Positions 10,075 to 21,791 are shown, counted from the stretch's first letter. The stretch is 64,000 nucleotides of DNA from Rhynchopus sp. YZ270_cl-10 (GCA_964035575.1 OZ037857.1:744001-808000); one strand, 5' to 3'. The notes: generated by a model from the sequence alone, not told the origin. Translations and numbers: made by a program.

Positions 10075-11941
10075 CTAGCAGTGGACGTTTGTGTCGGGTT
10101 TGAAGTCAATCGGATGTGACTCTTCTGTTGCGGTTTCATCTTCTTTCCAGATTTTGACTGTTTTATCTGCTTCTCCTGTGATAAGACGTGAGCCAGACTT
10201 GTCAAATGCAGAGCAGTACACCGCGCGCTCGCACTGTGGGGTAGGTGGTGTTTTGGGTGGGAGGTTCGTGAAGAGTGTACATAGGACAACGCTGTACGCT
10301 ATTGGTTGGTGGTGCAATCATGTACAAGAAAGGTTCACAAAACAGTGTAGGCTACTTTGTTAATCTAGCAGATTGTGGCAAAAGAAAAATGGTAGAATGT
10401 ACCTGCTGTACACCTCATAACGTTGATTCATCATAAATGTGGTAAAAAAGAGAGGGGCAAGAAGGGGGGGTGGAAGACAACAGAACCGAGCCGTATGGAA
10501 ATTTTGCAAATTAAGTGAAAATCTTTGTTGTCTTGTTAATGAAAAGGCAAAAGGCAAAAAGGGTGAGGATGGTGTAAGGGGGGTAATAGGTGCTTCTCCA
10601 AAGGAAACAGCTGAACATACCTCGAGAGAGCCTGCCTGCGGTATTGTTTGCATGCTTTGGAAGTTGTAGCCTGTCTTCCAATCCCAGAATTTGATGACAC
10701 CGTCGTCGTCTGCTGACGCCATGACGTTGTCCTGGTTGATGGCTGTTGTGTTCACGATGGCTTTGTGCCCACTGAAGTTGCTGAGGAACTCTCCACGTGG
10801 ACAGCGCCACTTCTTCACGTTGTCTGCTGCACCGGAAACGAAGGTATGTTCGGTTGGGTGCATCGTGAGCGACCGGACACCCTTCTTGTGGTGTGTGAGC
10901 GTCGACACGTTTTTGCCCTCAGCGATATCCCAGATGCGGATTTGGTTATCCTGTGAGCCTGACATGAGGATAGGCTCGGGCATGAACTCCAAGGACTGCA
11001 CGGCCTCTCTGTGGCCTGTGAGGCAGTGGATCTCTGCCTTGGTTCTGATGTCCCACACACGCACGGACGCATCACGCCCACCAGACGCCAAGATGTCGAG
11101 ACCATCGTACAGGGCCAGCGCATACACACCGTTGAGATGGCCGTTGTAGGAACGCACCACCCTGTTCGCCTCCAGGTCCCAGCACAGCACCTGCTTGTCC
11201 TCACTCGCCGTGAACAAGTACGGTGAAGACTTCGAAATCGCCATAGCCCGGATGTTGTGAATATGCTTCGTCAGTGTCAACTTGATCTGCCCTGACGCAA
11301 GGTCCCAGATCTTGATCGCACGGTCGTTACCTGAGGTGGCGAACCACTCGTTCGAGTGGTCGACAGCCATGCAACGGACCCACCCACTGTGCCCAGAGAT
11401 GACCTGTGTGGTGATATGGAGTGGTAAGGTGGACAAAAGGCATTAATGTACTGTAACAGAAAAACCCCGAGAAAGAATGTAAAATATTGAGTCCATTGTA
11501 ACAGAAAACCAAGACGCATACTCTGTGCAGCTTCCACGGTGCGTGCCACTGCGGCTTCGGTGGCGGTGCTGTCTTCTTAGGCTGCACAAAGAGGGATCGA
11601 CTTGTCTTGTCTTGTTTGCCCTCCTTGGTAGTGGGTGCAGGGATAAGCTGCAGTGCTGAGCTTGCCGTCGGCGTCTTCTCCTTCTTCTGTGCGGACACAG
11701 TTGTCAGTGCGGAGCTTGTTTGTGTCTTTGGTTTCGCTGCAGCGTCTTCTCGGGGTGCTGTGCGCACCTCTGTTGAAGCATAGTTACGCTTCGTCTTCAA
11801 AAGCTTGCCCGCAGCCTTGGGCTCCTCAAGCGGCTTCATCGCCACACCAAAAGAGTTTTGGAAGAACTGCCGTGCTTCCAAGGAGTTTCGTTTCAGAGAT
11901 TCGAACGCCGTGTCATCACCTCGTTTGCGCTTTATTGCCAT
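10075..11941 (-). CDS. PLRG1: PLRG1/PRL1-like WD40 splicing factor, three exons
   Basis: Exons 11941-11522, 11403-10621 and 10233-10075 give 453 residues. Both introns (118 and 387 bp) are phase 0 with GTATGC or GTATGT donors and CACACAG or CCCACAG acceptors. The N-terminal 130 residues are basic and disordered and end in [11 protein letters not shown]. That is the hallmark leading into the propeller of PLRG1/PRL1. Seven WD repeats follow: [35 protein letters not shown] and so on, the last being [32 protein letters not shown]. The ending [14 protein letters not shown] is also typical. PLRG1 is a core component of the Prp19-associated (NineTeen) complex needed for catalytic activation of the spliceosome, so the gene fits the intron-rich surroundings. 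Assignment is firm. Confidence 0.96.
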
Positions 11942-12208
11942 TGTTGTCTTCTTATTTGCTGTGTATCCTGTATGGTATCGATGTGAGTGGGGAGGATTGA
12001 GTCGGTGTGGTGTGGTAATGCCTAGTGAGGGTAATTCTTGCGCAGAATATGACCCTTAGGTGTGGTGTGGTGTGGTGTGCCAGAAGTCAGGTGCCGGTAA
12101 ATGCGAATAAGTGGCAGATCGTTTGTCTATCAAGAAGGTCAGTGAGAACATTGAATTGAAGGTCATCATTTTGGTGAGGGGGAAGAGGAGGAGGAGGTGG
12201 TGGTGGAG

Positions 12209-14710
12209 TCAGAACTGCGTTGCAAGGCGCCGTTTCGTCTCATAAACCCGAAGGCTTCGATTCAATGAAATACCAATTTTAGCTTTTTGTGTCATCATGC
12301 GATGGGAGTTGGTGCGGATGTACAGCATGGCAGCAGCTGTCTTGGCGTGAAACAAAAGCACCAAAAAGAAGATATGTGCGGATACCTAAAAAAAAGAACA
12401 TGGCACTACTTTTTTATTATTTTTAGCTAGTTTTCTATTTGCTTTGTTCTTTTTGTCTCAGGATCCCACCCAGACAACCCCATCAGCATCATACGAGATA
12501 CACTGAAAGGCAACTACATTAACTCTAAAGACCCGCTCCGGCTAGAACCCTATCCCATTCCCTCACCTCCGCCTCAGATGCTCATCGTGTACAGCGCAGG
12601 AAACACACCAACCCTGTCTATTCCCCCAGGAATCCAAGCTGTGTGATGTGGTGTTTATTAGTATTCTTTTTTAAAAAAATGAATCAGAGCGGCAAAAAAG
12701 AAAAAAAATCTTTATCCAGTGTTGGCCTTTAAAACGTTCAGTGATTTTCCTACGTGGGGGAAAAATATGTTTTCCCCCAAAAAAAAAAAAAAAAAAAAAA
12801 AAGCTGCCGGGGGAAAAATATTTTTCCCCCACGGGGCTTATCTTAAGGGACCGGCCAGGGCCGGTCATATGTGACCGGTATTGGGTGGGTGGGTAGGGTG
12901 GGGGATGGGGATGGGCGGAAGTCCCTGCCTCTGAGTGACCAGAAATGTTTTTATGAACAAAGTGACCCCGTCACAGCCAGAACGCGACTCAATTGGTCAA
13001 ATGCCGAAGGAAAAGGAAGCATGCAGCGTGGCGAAAGGAAAAAAGTAGCGTACCGTGCGCCTGCGGCGCAAGCTTGCAACCCACCCTTCCCATGACAGTT
13101 TGGCAGTAAAAATGTGCATTTTTAAGCGCAATTTGTTGAAATGTTGCGTACCGTGGCTTCGCCAGGAACCTTTGGGTGCCACCAGTGGTCGCGCTAATTA
13201 TGGGAAAAAATGGGGAAAAAATGGATTTCGGGTACGGAAAAACGTTCCTTGAAAAGGTTAGCTGGGGAGGCCCGGAAACCCCGTTTTGTGGCATTTCCGG
13301 GCCAATCCCGGCTTGTGGTGGGGCATATTCGGAAAAATGGACAAAATTTTAGTGACTTAAATTTTCGCAAAATATGAACCCGTACTCGTAAACAAGGGTC
13401 ATTTTCAGGAAAATTCGGAAAATTCCGAGATTTGGAAGCAATTTTTCTCCTGAAAATCAGTGGGTTTTCAGCCCCAAAACATACCGCGATTGGAATTTCC
13501 GGAATCCGTCCGCGCTGTGGTGGGGTCACTTTGCCGAAATGGCCAATTTTTTGGTTTTGGTCAAAATCCATGTAGGGTAAAGAGGGCCAATGTAAATCCC
13601 ACAACCAGATTTTCTCTCCCTGATCCTGACGTCTTGCAACATGAAAATGCGCGAAAACACCGGCATTTGCATTTCCGGAATTCGTCCGTTCTGTGGTGGG
13701 GTCAATTTGCCGAAATGGACAAGTTCTTGGTTTTGGTCAAAACCCGTCAGTGTAAGGTAAAGGGGGCAAGTGTTTGCCTGTAGAAACTGGAAGGGAACAG
13801 GCAGCGCCGCAGGCGCACGGTAACCAACTTTTTTTTTTTTCCTTTTCTTTTTTCTCCTCTTTCTTTTGACTTTCCGAGCCAATTGCGTTCCACGGCGGGG
13901 TCACATGTATATGCAAGTCCACTATGTGGTGGTCTTACTCAACAATATTAGAACTTCTGGTTTCTTAATGAAATCCCCGTACTGCAAAAAAAAAACGTTC
14001 CTACCAAAACCCCCAAAAATCCCGGGATGAGGGATGGACTTTAGCGCGAGCTCTGGGTGCCACGACCGCCGTTTTTTTTTTTTGTAAATGTACTGAGGTT
14101 ACTGCTAATTCGTGCACCATGTGTGCCTGGTGCAAATATTAGTGAAGTGCCGAACTCCGCAGTTGGACAACCCAGAAATTTTCACATTCCGCCGGAGGCC
14201 CCCAACTTGAGCTGGGTTGGGGACCCGGGCGCGCGAAGCGCGCCCGGGCTCGGCCTTGGTGTCAGTACTGTTAAGCACTAGTAAAAAAAATTTTTCAAAA
14301 CCAAAAAAAAAAATTCCCCCGGCAAAAAAAAAAAAATCGGGGGAGAGGAAAATCACTGAAAACGTTGCAAAAAAAAAAAAAAATGGAGGGCAATCACATA
14401 CCGGGCGACCTTCTCTGAAGTAGGACCAGTGTGAAACGCTTATGATGATCTGCAGGAGTGAGAAGGACATTAGCCCTATACCGACGAATGTGGGGTACAC
14501 CGGGTCCAGGCGGTCCACACGCGTCTTGCCCTCGACAGCAAGCTTCTTCAGCTGTTCCCCTCTCAGCAGAGCTAGCAGGCCGCACAGTATGGTGATGAAC
14601 GATCCCATCAGAAGCGACCCTGCCATCCCATAATAATCAAACCCATAGAGCAACGGGCACGCCACCGCCGGGATCACCGCAAACTCAAGGCCCAATGTGT
14701 ACCATGTCAT
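12209..14710 (-). CDS. small four-helix membrane protein, two exons with a 2-kb repeat-filled intron
   Basis: Exons 14710-14402 and 12385-12209; the intron is 14401-12386 (2016 bp, GTATGTG...TTTTTTTAG, phase 0), giving 161 residues. Three hydrophobic segments lie in exon 1 (about 4-27, 30-50, 75-96) and a fourth at the start of exon 2 (VSAHIFFLVLLFHAKTAAA). A basic C-terminal tail follows (LNRSLRVYETKRRLATQF). No family recognised. Both exons have matching phase and hydrophobic character, which supports the join; the unusual intron length is explained by repeats inserted at 12650-14390. A type C hairpin lies just upstream of the ATG (14784-14834), so a 5'-UTR intron is possible. Confidence 0.72.
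12462..12646 (+). CDS. orphan coding exon on the opposite strand, inside the membrane-protein intron
   Basis: After a TTTGTCTCAG acceptor-like sequence (ends 12461) one plus-strand frame reads SHPDNPISIIRDTLKGNYIN...PPQMLIVYSAGNTPTLSIPPGIQAV and stops at TGA 12644-12646. Codon use and composition are those of real protein, and no homopolymer is involved. It is probably the terminal exon of a plus-strand gene. A possible upstream exon ends near 12173 (RLSIKKVSENIELKVIIL before GTGAGG), but its phase does not match, so the gene model is incomplete. No family recognised. Confidence 0.5.
12962..13904. mobile_element. non-autonomous repeat with GTGACCCCG ends
   Basis: The left end reads GTGACCCCGTC with GAACGC and AATTGG shortly inside. 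The right end in reverse complement reads GTGACCCCGCC, also with GAACGC and AATTGG. No clear target duplication is visible. Inside are two or three diverged copies of a block with GGAATCCGTCC and GTGGTGGGGTCA (13497-13565, 13672-13740 and weakly 13280-13330). The same block occurs in other element families of this window. No coding capacity. Confidence 0.5.
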
Positions 14711-14783
14711 TTCCCCCCTATTATTCCTCCTTAAAAGAAGAGAAAAAATGTAGTGAGTGAGAGAAGGGGTTTTTTATAATTTT

Positions 14784-14834
14784 GAAAACTTGGTTGTATT
14801 AGTGTAGCCACCCTAGAGTGTGCTCCACCAACTA
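14784..14834. repeat. type C hairpin element
   Basis: GAAAACTTGGTTGTATTAGTG then TAGCCACCCTAGAGTGTGC and TCCACCAACTA. It is almost identical to the copy at 46622, more than 30 kb away, and lies just upstream of the membrane-protein start. Confidence 0.6.
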
Positions 14835-15427
14835 TAATTTTTTTTTTGAATAGATAAAAGATAGTGAGTGAGAGGGGGTGGGGAAAGAGTTCAAAAAAGA
14901 GGGAGTGAAGAGAGACGTTTTAGTGCAAAAAAAAAAAAAAAAAAGACGAAAGCCTTTCAGGCAAGAGTGTTGTATTATCCCATCCCATCCCGCCCTTTTT
15001 TTGTGCTTTGCTTGGTGTGTGTTATTACTCTAGAATATTGGTAAATTTTTGTTATGCTGAAAAATCCATACCATTTTTTGTGGACCTGCCACAAAAAAAA
15101 CGAGGATTTAAAAAATATAAAAAAGGCGGGGTTGAAAGATGGCAATGTGCACAATTTTCCAAAGAAAAATTGTGAACCGTGTAGACACCACCAGTGTGAA
15201 CTCCACGCAGTTTTTTTTTTTTAAAAAAGGGGGGGGAATAGGGATGGTAGCAGAGGCTGTCTGACGCGGAAATATTCTCCATACTTGGTCTTCAATGTAC
15301 TTCATTGAATATGCGCTGTTGGCAGCAACGTTTCGGTTAAAAAGGAGGGAAGACACGAGATGCATCGAAGCCTCTAAGACTTGGTCACCTGAAGAACCCT
15401 CAAAAAAAAAAAAAGAAAAGTTTATAA

Positions 15428-15461
15428 GATGACCCTGAGCCTCTCTGTGCTTAGGATCACC
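15428..15461. repeat. type A hairpin element
   Basis: GATGACCCTGAGCCTCTCTG then TGCTTAGGATCACC. The inner stem is CTGAG/CTTAG, wobble-paired relative to other copies. Confidence 0.5.
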
Positions 15462-16302
15462 TTACAAAAAAAAAAAAAATGCTAGCTGTTAGTACATACA
15501 CCTCCAAGAGCGAACTCAAGATGCAAATGCAATGATTAAGATAAAAATCTTGAAAAAAAAGAGAAGAGTTGAAAGCGTACAAACGCTTTACCGTACATCG
15601 GCGGACGCAGGTGCAAAGAAAGATGGTGTTTGTCAGCAGATTGTCCTCCTTTTGTTTGAAACAAAGGAAAAACTGTCAATGGCAAATATTGTAAGGCAGC
15701 AAAGGCGGGTTTTTAAAAAAAAAATCTTATTTGGTTCGTATCCCAAAAGAGCTAGGTTTCAGTACTCAAAACACGCCTCAAAAAAATACGAGAATACTTA
15801 CATACGGCACACCTCTGGCAGAGAAATAAAACTTTTAAGAGCTCTGACCACCTGTGTTGTTTTATTATCATAGAACCCAAAGACAGAGGGAAATGGGATG
15901 AGGTGTGTAATTCCCCCACAGCATCGGTGCTCTGTGTCTTCGAAGCACAACGACAAACACCCCAAAAAAAAAGACCTCTTCTTTGCGCAGATCGCTTACC
16001 ATGTATGGTACAAAACAAAAACAAAACAAAAAATTTACCGAAACAATCAAAAACGAAACTAAAATTCGACGAAATCACCTTTTTAAAAACCCCCACCTTA
16101 CTGTAGAAGAAGTGTGTATCAAAATCTCACTTTTTTTTGCCCTATTTTTCTCTCTCATCCGTTTTGTTCGAAGCCATTGTTGTTGAAAGCAAAACTGGAT
16201 AGGGTAGAAAGCAAGGAATAGTTGGTAGAGATCATGCAAGTCGTTGTATTAATCACACTCAAATCAAATCAAAAAAACAAAACAAATCAAAAAAACCTGT
16301 AA

Positions 16303-16325
16303 GATGAACGTGCCTCTCACGCAGC
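16303..16325. repeat. type B hairpin element
   Basis: GATGAACGTGCCTCTCACGC. The inner stem is CGTG/CACG instead of GTGC/GCAC, a paired change compared with 9738. Confidence 0.45.
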
Positions 16326-16703
16326 TATAAGCGACGTTGATAGTGGAAACCCCTTGGGACACAGAAACGGTCAAGAGGGGGGGAAATATGCCCTCTTTTT
16401 AGAGGTGTTACTTCGCTTCTCACCGTTGTGCGCAGTGGCACCGAAAGCTTCCGGTCAGCTGTAAAAGATGTAATGTGATTGGGTGTCGTATAAAAAATCA
16501 GTTTGCAAGTGAAAAGTGCCCCACACCAGACACTGGCGGAGGCATTGGTTTCACTTATTCTAGAAATGTCGTGACAGAGAACTACATTGTCAATACCACA
16601 ATACTGTATGACCCACCTCACCCCCACCCACCCCTTTGCTGTCAAGTTGGTGAAAAAGGCTGCTTCAAAAAAAAAGAGTGATTTGTCACTAAAAATTTGA
16701 CCT

Positions 16704-16735
16704 GAAATACAAAGCCTCTTGACAGTGTACTTTGG
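16704..16735. repeat. type D hairpin element in a probable intron
   Basis: GAAATACAAAGCCTCTTGAC then AGTGTACTTTGG, matching 1980-2014 with small changes. It lies 3' of the second GH65 exon. Confidence 0.45.
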
Positions 16736-16849
16736 ATTGCAAAAAAAAAAAAAAAGGTTGAAGGTGCAAAACCACTGTTGCAGACGCAGGGCGCAGAGGC
16801 CCAAGAAGTCTGTATCCCCCAACACTGTGTTATTTACTGCTGTCCATAC

Positions 16850-19800
16850 CGAAGCCCTCCGCTTCTTCATGCGCTCCATCCGGCTATCATAGGGGTCAGT
16901 CTGTGTGATGTGAAGGTTGCTTTTATATATTTCAAAATCTGTTGCGGGTATAGCCGCCCACCCAAGACAGCACAATATCCTATTTTTTTAGTTGCTCACC
17001 TCAGAACCCAATTATTAGAAGCATTTGAACCACAAAATCAGCCCTTATCAATCGGTACTTCCCTTGTATATATTTTTCAAAGACCTACTGATGTGACACA
17101 TACCTTCTCCTTTTCCTCGACCCAGGCATCCAAGAGGTCAATGTCAAGAGGGCTTGTACCAAGCTCTGGGAGGACCTTGTTGATTCCTGCATCAAGGTGC
17201 TGTTCTTCAAGATCTGTCAGGTCAAAGCCTTCTGTCTGCATGAGTTGTGCAGTAAGGGGGGCAGAGATGGAGTACTTAAAGCGTGTCAGGTCTTCGTAGT
17301 CGAAGCCAAGCGGATCGTCGATGATGACGACACAACGCTTTGCCTCTGTGAACAGCTGCTCCACCACCCTCTGGTACATATCCAGATGCGGCTTTCCACG
17401 CAACCCAAGCACCCCCATATCCGCACCAGTCACATAAGCCTCAATGTACGTCTTCAGCCCAGAGTTGTCAATCAACTTCTCTCCCGACTTCGAGTACGAC
17501 ACAACGCCAATCTTAATCCCCTCAGCATGCAGGCTCTTCACAAAGCGCATGAAGTGCTCTGAAGGCTGCGGCGGGTTTGCGCCAATAGACTTCTGCAGAA
17601 CCTCGGTCTTCATGTTCCCCAACGCCCACAGCGACTCCGTCCCAGGTGGGTCGTGGCTGTTCCCCACTGGCAGGTCAATATCCAAAACAACCTTCGCAAA
17701 CTGCCGCAGCCCCTCAAAGCGCGACTGCTGCGAGATCTGGTTCTGTAGGTATTCCTTGTAATGCGACAGCGTGAACTCTGGTGTCTTGCCCGCAATAGGG
17801 TGCTTCTCAACCAGAAGCGCAATCGTGGACCGCCACGACGTGAAGTGCGCCATCTGGATCTGCGGCAGTGCAGCGTCGATGTCAATCACAACAGAGTCGA
17901 ACGACAGCGACGTCAGGTCCTCGAATTTGTCCTTCAGAAGCAGCTCCTTCGACTTGCCCTCCTTCAGGTACAACTTCTGTGTGTTCGCGTGCACGAAGTT
18001 GATGCGCGACTTCACAGCCTTGTAGATGACGGTGCGTGCGTTCACCTCCACCTGCAGCACAGCGCCGTGGAAAGTCAGCGAGAACTTGTACCCTTTCCAC
18101 TCCTGCGGGAGGTACGGGTTCAGGTGCAGCACATTGCGAGTAACGCGGAGCCCTGCAAAACCGCGCACGACACACATCCACGTGCCCGCCATGCACGCAG
18201 TGTGGATGCCGTTCTGCGAGTTGTGGTGGATGTTGTCCAGATCCATGCGTGCTGTGCACGCAAAGTAGTTGTACGCCTTTTGGTAGTACCCAATCTCCGC
18301 AGCCATTACAGAGTACACCGCAGTGCTGAGGGAGGAGTCGTGCGTGGTCAGGGGCTCGTAGTAGTCGTAGTTCGACTTCTTCTCTTTGTCCGTAAACTTA
18401 TCCCCCTGAAGCAGCAACGAGAGCACCAGGTCCGCCTGCTTGATCACCTTGTACTTGTAGATGACAAGGTAGTGGTAGTTGAGGAGCAGGGGGTACTTGT
18501 CGGCAGGTGTGTTCTCAAAGTCCCAGGCCTTCTTCTGCAGGAAGGAGTCGTCCTGTGGGTGCACGGACACCTGCTTGTCGTACGGAAGCGACATCTTCTC
18601 TGCCGCCAGCTTCATCTCGTCCAGCTCGCAGCACTGCAGGCCGATCTTCTCAGTAAGACGCTCCCAGTCCTCCGTGTACTCGTGCTTCAGCATGTAGCAC
18701 ACATCCACGACGTAGTTCAGCGCGTCCTGGACCATGATGTTCGTGTAGTAGTTGTTGTTCACCAGCGCTGTGTACTCGTCCGGCCCTGTCACGCAGTTGA
18801 TGTCGAAGTGCCCGCCAGGCCCGAAGGAGCCGTATTCCATCCAGAAGCGTGCCATCTCGACTATCATCTCAGCACCACCGCCCAGCAGAAGCGGCACATC
18901 GTCTGTCGCCTCCATGTACTGCTTGAAGGCCCATGCGATATCTGAGTTGATGTGCAGTTGTGCGGTGCCCGCAGGGAAGTACGACGAGCACTCGTCGCCA
19001 TTGATCGTGCGCCATGGGTAGAGCGCACCTCGTGTGATGCCACCCAACTGCCGTGCACGGGCACGCGCCTTGTCAAGGAGCTGGATGCGGAACTCAATCA
19101 ACTTGCGTGCGATCTCTGGCTTTGTGTACAGGAAGAATGGAAGGATGTAGATCTCCGTGTCCCAGAAGTAGTGCCCACAGTATCCCTCCCCTGTGATACC
19201 CTTCGCACCGATGTTGGTGTGCCCGTCACGGCCCACACCCTGCACAAGATGGAAGATGTTGAAGCGCAACCCCTGCTGCAGATGCTCGTCCCCCGTAATC
19301 TCGATGTCCGCTGTCGACCAGAAGTCATCGAGGAACGCCTTCTGCTCCGCCTTCAGTGTCTCCAAGCCCGCTTCTGCTGCCTCTGCGAGGAACCCTGCTG
19401 CCTTCGCCACAATGTCCTCCTTTGCGAACCCACCGGTCTGCGTGCTCACATACGAAACGTATTTGGTCAGCACCACCGGCACGCTGTGCTTCGCAGGCAC
19501 GCGGCACACCTCCCGCACCTTCTGCGCAGGCTCCAGCGAGGCCTTCATCGGCAAGCGCTTCCCCTCTGAGCTGAGTGTGTTCTTCATTGCACAGACAAGA
19601 TGCAGGTCAGAGGCCGTCGTATGCGACTTGATGTAGGAGTACCCCTCCTGGGTCCCGTCGCTTTGGTTTATCTCCCGTGTGTCAAGAAGGAGGACCTGCC
19701 CGGAGAAGCCGGCACCCACACGCGGGTCCTTGGACTGTGGCTTGTTTGTCACTTCGCCGTCCATTTCGGAGATGAATTCGATTGTTTCGACACCATCGCT

Positions 19801-20415
19801 AAGGGGCGTCACAGCAATCTCTGTGACATAGATGTGCTTGCGCTCTGGGTCGAGAGGCACCATCCGCACTGCCTCAACCTTGACCATATGCCCCTTGGGG
19901 GATGTCCAGACGACTTCCCTTGTGAGGGTGCCGGTGCTGAGGTTGAGTTCTCGGTTGTAGGCGTTGACGGTGGCCTTGGGGTCCCACATGTTGAAATGCT
20001 CGTCGTTGATGTGGATGGTGATGATCTTGGAGTTGATCACATTGAGCATCACGCTTTCCTTCTCTGCCTGGCCGAAGCCTACTTCAGGGTATTTGATGAT
20101 GTGGTCCTCGTAGAAGCCATTGATGAAGATGCCCTGTTCCGAGGGTACAGCACCACTCTCGTCTGCAGGCCCAAAGTAGCCCTCTTCAAAGGTCCCACGC
20201 ACACCGATGTAGCCGTTGGACAGCGCAAACAGCGCCTCGTTCACATGGTTAGACTTCCCTACGGGCAACTCATTCTCGCACACATGCCACCCACTGACAG
20301 TCCCACTCTCATCCCCACGAGGAACACCTCCTACAGAGGATGTTGTCCCAAACTCACCTGCACCCCAGTCGCGCCTGCGGCTCATAATACCCGGTGTATT
20401 CTGAGAGGAAAGCAT
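16850..20415 (-). CDS. GH65 disaccharide phosphorylase fused to HAD phosphatase-like domain; 3' end unresolved
   Basis: Exon 1 is 20415-17104 (1104 codons). Exon 2 is probably 16900-16850 (TDPYDSRMERMKKRRAS), joined by a 203-bp phase-0 intron (GTATGTG...CACACAG). One or more terminal exons lie downstream (candidates begin after acceptors near 16460 or 16602). Residues about 40-290 form the N-terminal beta domain. Residues about 340-740 form the (alpha/alpha)6 catalytic domain, with the general-acid Glu in GPDEY followed by NNNYYTN. From about 835 to 1090 a beta-phosphoglucomutase-like HAD domain follows, with VVIDIDAAL, GVVSYSKS, KPHLDMY and CVVIIDDP. GH65 phosphorylases split maltose, trehalose or kojibiose with phosphate to give glucose and beta-glucose 1-phosphate. 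The fused HAD would convert that to glucose 6-phosphate, saving an ATP. Which disaccharide is used cannot be read. Start 20415, or Met at 20385. Confidence 0.92.
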
Positions 20416-20428
20416 GGTGGATGTACAA

Positions 20429-20548
20429 AGAGATGGGAGATGGGAGATGGGAGATGGGAGATGGGAGATGGGAGATGGGAGATGGGAGATGGGAGATGGG
20501 AGATGGGAGATGGGAGATGGGAGATGGGAGATGGGAGATGGGAGATGG
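20429..20548. repeat. GAGATGG heptamer tandem array
   Basis: About 17 perfect copies of a 7-bp unit begin some 14 bp upstream of the GH65 start codon, so in the presumed 5' leader or promoter. Confidence 0.95.
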
Positions 20549-21007
20549 GGAATAACGCCTCATCGGACACCAGACGCTGCTCTGCGCCGGGTTATCGAAT
20601 CCCCAGAGAGCATTTGCATTTTGCAAAGAAAATATCGCTAATAAATTCAGGGAAGAGAGAAATAATGACCTTTTTTTTTGAATTTTTCGGGGGAATGGGG
20701 GGGAGTCAGGTTATGTTTTGTTTGGATTGTGTCAACTGACGTCTGCTGACCCCTTTTGACATTCGTCCTTTCTATTTGACAACAATGTTATTGGAAGACT
20801 GTCTGTTCATAAGACTTCTCAACTTTTCTATCCTGACCCATTATTAGATTCGGCCATACTCTGGTGAATACAGGGGAATCTCGATACAAGACACTCTCCC
20901 GTTCGTGTAATACTCCTGTCCAAGTTTTAACCCCTCCGACAAACTTGGTAACATAAAAATAAAATTGAAAACTTAGAAAGAAAAAGAAAAAGAGAAAAAA
21001 ACACAAA

Positions 21008-21040
21008 GAGGAACCTAAGCTTCGAACGCTTAGCCACCTC
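21008..21040. repeat. type A hairpin element
   Basis: GAGGAACCTAAGC-TTCGAAC-GCTTAGCCACCTC. The outer GAGG/CCTC replaces GATG/CACC, keeping the pairing. Confidence 0.55.
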
Positions 21041-21614
21041 TAAAACAAAACTATGAAAGATAAATCGTTTGTGGGGGGAGAACATCAAAAGGGGGTGGGA
21101 GTGGAGGGGAGGGGAGGGGGGGAGAAAGGGGGTTTGAAAGTTGAAATACCATCTTTCAGAAAATCGCGAAATTGCAGCCAAAAAATAAAAGGTAGGTTGT
21201 GTCGTTGATAACACAACGCACTTTAGCAGCAAAATAGATAAACGAATATTTTTGTAACGAATGCCCAATAGTAAAAAAAGGGCAAAAACACCCTTGGTTC
21301 CATACAAAACAATGCTTTTTTTGTTTTCTTTTCTTTTCTTTTTGGATATTTATGAATGTGGATGTACTCCACAATGAACATTTTTTTTTTTTTTTTTTTT
21401 TTTTTGAAAGCGGCTTTGTTCGAGAGATGAATAGGAACACCCTGGTTTTATTTGCAGTTTTGCCCATACATTTGTTGAGGGAAGGCAGCAGCGGGGAGAC
21501 AACAACTGCAACCATCCTTTCAACACTTTTTTTTTTTTGGCAAACTAACCCGCATCCAGGGTCACATCTGTTCCCCTCTCAGAACAAAATAAGAAAAAAG
21601 AAAAAACTTAATAA

Positions 21615-21640
21615 GATGCATGCGCCTCTGCAGACACATC
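21615..21640. repeat. type B hairpin element
   Basis: GATGCATGCGCCTCTGCAGA then CACATC: GATG/CATC outer stem, TGC/GCA inner stem and the CCTCT loop. Confidence 0.5.
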
Positions 21641-21675
21641 CACAATGAGATTTAAAGTAAAAGAGAAAAACATAA

Positions 21676-21702
21676 GATGCCCCTAAGCCTCTCACACTCA
21701 CC
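21676..21702. repeat. degenerate type A hairpin
   Basis: GATGCCCCTAAGCCTCTCAC then ACTCACC. The left half and CCTCT loop are typical; the right arm is diverged. Confidence 0.4.
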
Positions 21703-21791
21703 TAAATACTTAATAGATGAGCATCCTCAAGAACGACGATAATTCCCTCCAAACCCCATGCTATGGTACCAACGCGATTTTTTTTTTTCTC

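Larger units (their letters stand above)
14711..16324. other. intergenic region with several hairpin elements
   Basis: AT-rich with many poly-A and poly-T runs. It holds a type C hairpin (14784-14834), a type A hairpin (15428-15461) and a GTTGAAAGCGTACAAACGC element near 15565-15615. No supported gene. Terminal exons of the GH65 gene might extend to about 16325. Confidence 0.55.
20549..21791. other. intergenic region with hairpins and a SINE-like fragment
   Basis: At 20550-20625 a fragment carries CGCCGGGTTATCGAATCCCC followed by AGAGAGCATTTGCA, related to the B-box-like repeats at 30655, 34465 and 61385. Type A or B hairpins lie at 21008, 21615 and 21676. The rest is homopolymer-rich and non-coding. 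Confidence 0.55.

Noticed and set aside
17761-18945. A 394-codon plus-strand frame
   Set aside because: It is the shadow of the GH65 gene and is rich in His, Arg and Val, as antisense frames of GC3-rich genes are.
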